DNA from: an uncultured Pseudodesulfovibrio sp.
Lineage (GTDB): Bacteria > Desulfobacterota > Desulfovibrionia > Desulfovibrionales > Desulfovibrionaceae
Assembly (NCBI RefSeq): GCF_963662885.1
Contig: NZ_OY760060.1
Span: forward strand, 1-14,031
DNA: 14,031 nt
Direction of reading: 5' to 3'
In this document: one piece after another, positions 13,730 through 14,031 of the stretch
Layout of the letters: every line of letters starts with the position of its first letter
Numbering within the stretch: the first letter of the stretch is position 1
Program-made: the position numbers and the translations under genes
The notes under the pieces: model-generated
What the model saw: the letters and a program-made list of their open reading frames with translations, nothing else
What the model was told of the DNA's origin: nothing
Database searches by the model: none

Positions 13730-14031
13730 GCCCGACCCTCTCGGACCTTTTCAAATCGCTTTTCAGCTATTCGGTTTCTCTGAGTATTTTGCCCCAAGCG
13801 CGGAAATCCCCCTATCCCTCAATAACGTCTTGCCCATATCTCTCACCTTTCATAGCGTAACGAAAAGCATAGGGAGACATGATATGCAACGGCATAACAC
13901 GGCCATATCTAAAAGCATTTCTAACATAGAGTCAAAATTGTGGATATGAGGGTTGCCATTTCGCCGGCCCCGGCGCCGTTTTCCGTAATCTGTTTGGAAG
14001 TGATTTTATAAAAGCATATTCCTACCCCTGA
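13730..14031. other. Unassigned right end of the window
   Basis: I see no gene, RNA or repeat that can be supported in the last 300 bases. A 73-codon plus frame (13728-13949) begins inside the inverted end of copy 3 and has no ribosome site or recognisable domain. A G/C-rich palindromic patch, GCCGGCCCCGGCGCC, lies near 13963. This may be the flank of a gene outside the window. Confidence 0.4.

Noticed and set aside
1..14031. CRISPR array, toxin-antitoxin pair or retron
   Set aside because: No regularly spaced repeats, no paired small overlapping genes and no reverse transcriptase motif were found on either strand.

Overview
The window looks like a chromosomal segment of a Desulfobacterota (deltaproteobacterial) bacterium. 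This rests on the style of the GlnD protein, the GGGGGGAAAAC-type hairpin after it, the TTTTTCAACAGCCTG intergenic repeat and the density of Y1 (REP-type, HUH) transposase relics; no 16S or other decisive marker is present. The left end is ordinary core genome. The remainder is gene-poor accessory DNA in which about half the bases are repeats, transposon relics or unassigned sequence.

Layout. 1-2703: glnD, the bifunctional PII uridylyltransferase, followed by a strong hairpin. 2704-3967: dispersed intergenic repeats, a GNAT acetyltransferase on the minus strand, and a small MITE-like insertion nested inside a ubiquitous CCCTCACCCC-type palindrome. 3968-4044: tRNA-Arg(TCT) with encoded CCA. 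4045-8694: a 4.65-kb segment bounded by a perfect 45-bp direct repeat of the 3' part of the tRNA, which reads as a decayed tRNA-integrated island. Its contents are a DsrE-like protein, the 5' end of a Y1 transposase, a small Cys-rich protein with six CxxG units, one transposon-relic unit and an acyl-CoA ligase. No integrase remains. Just right of the second tRNA piece is an intrinsic terminator that probably belonged to the tRNA before insertion.

8705-14031: an alpha/beta hydrolase on the minus strand with an uncertain N-terminus, a C-terminal fragment of a DDE (IS1380-like) transposase, a second relic unit, a secreted LamG-domain protein with an immune-inhibitor-A-like C-terminal domain, and a third relic unit containing paired palindromes.

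Common threads. Three units (6112-6537, 10739-11167, 12939-13729) carry the same internally truncated Y1 transposase with HxH but no downstream part, and are bounded by matching inverted ends. They look like a non-autonomous family that spread after the deletion. No multi-gene operon is evident; apart from glnD the genes are single transcription units separated by repeats. The best candidate for something not yet described is the Cys-rich CxxG-repeat protein at 5710-6012, which has the look of a modified-peptide precursor but has no modification enzyme nearby.
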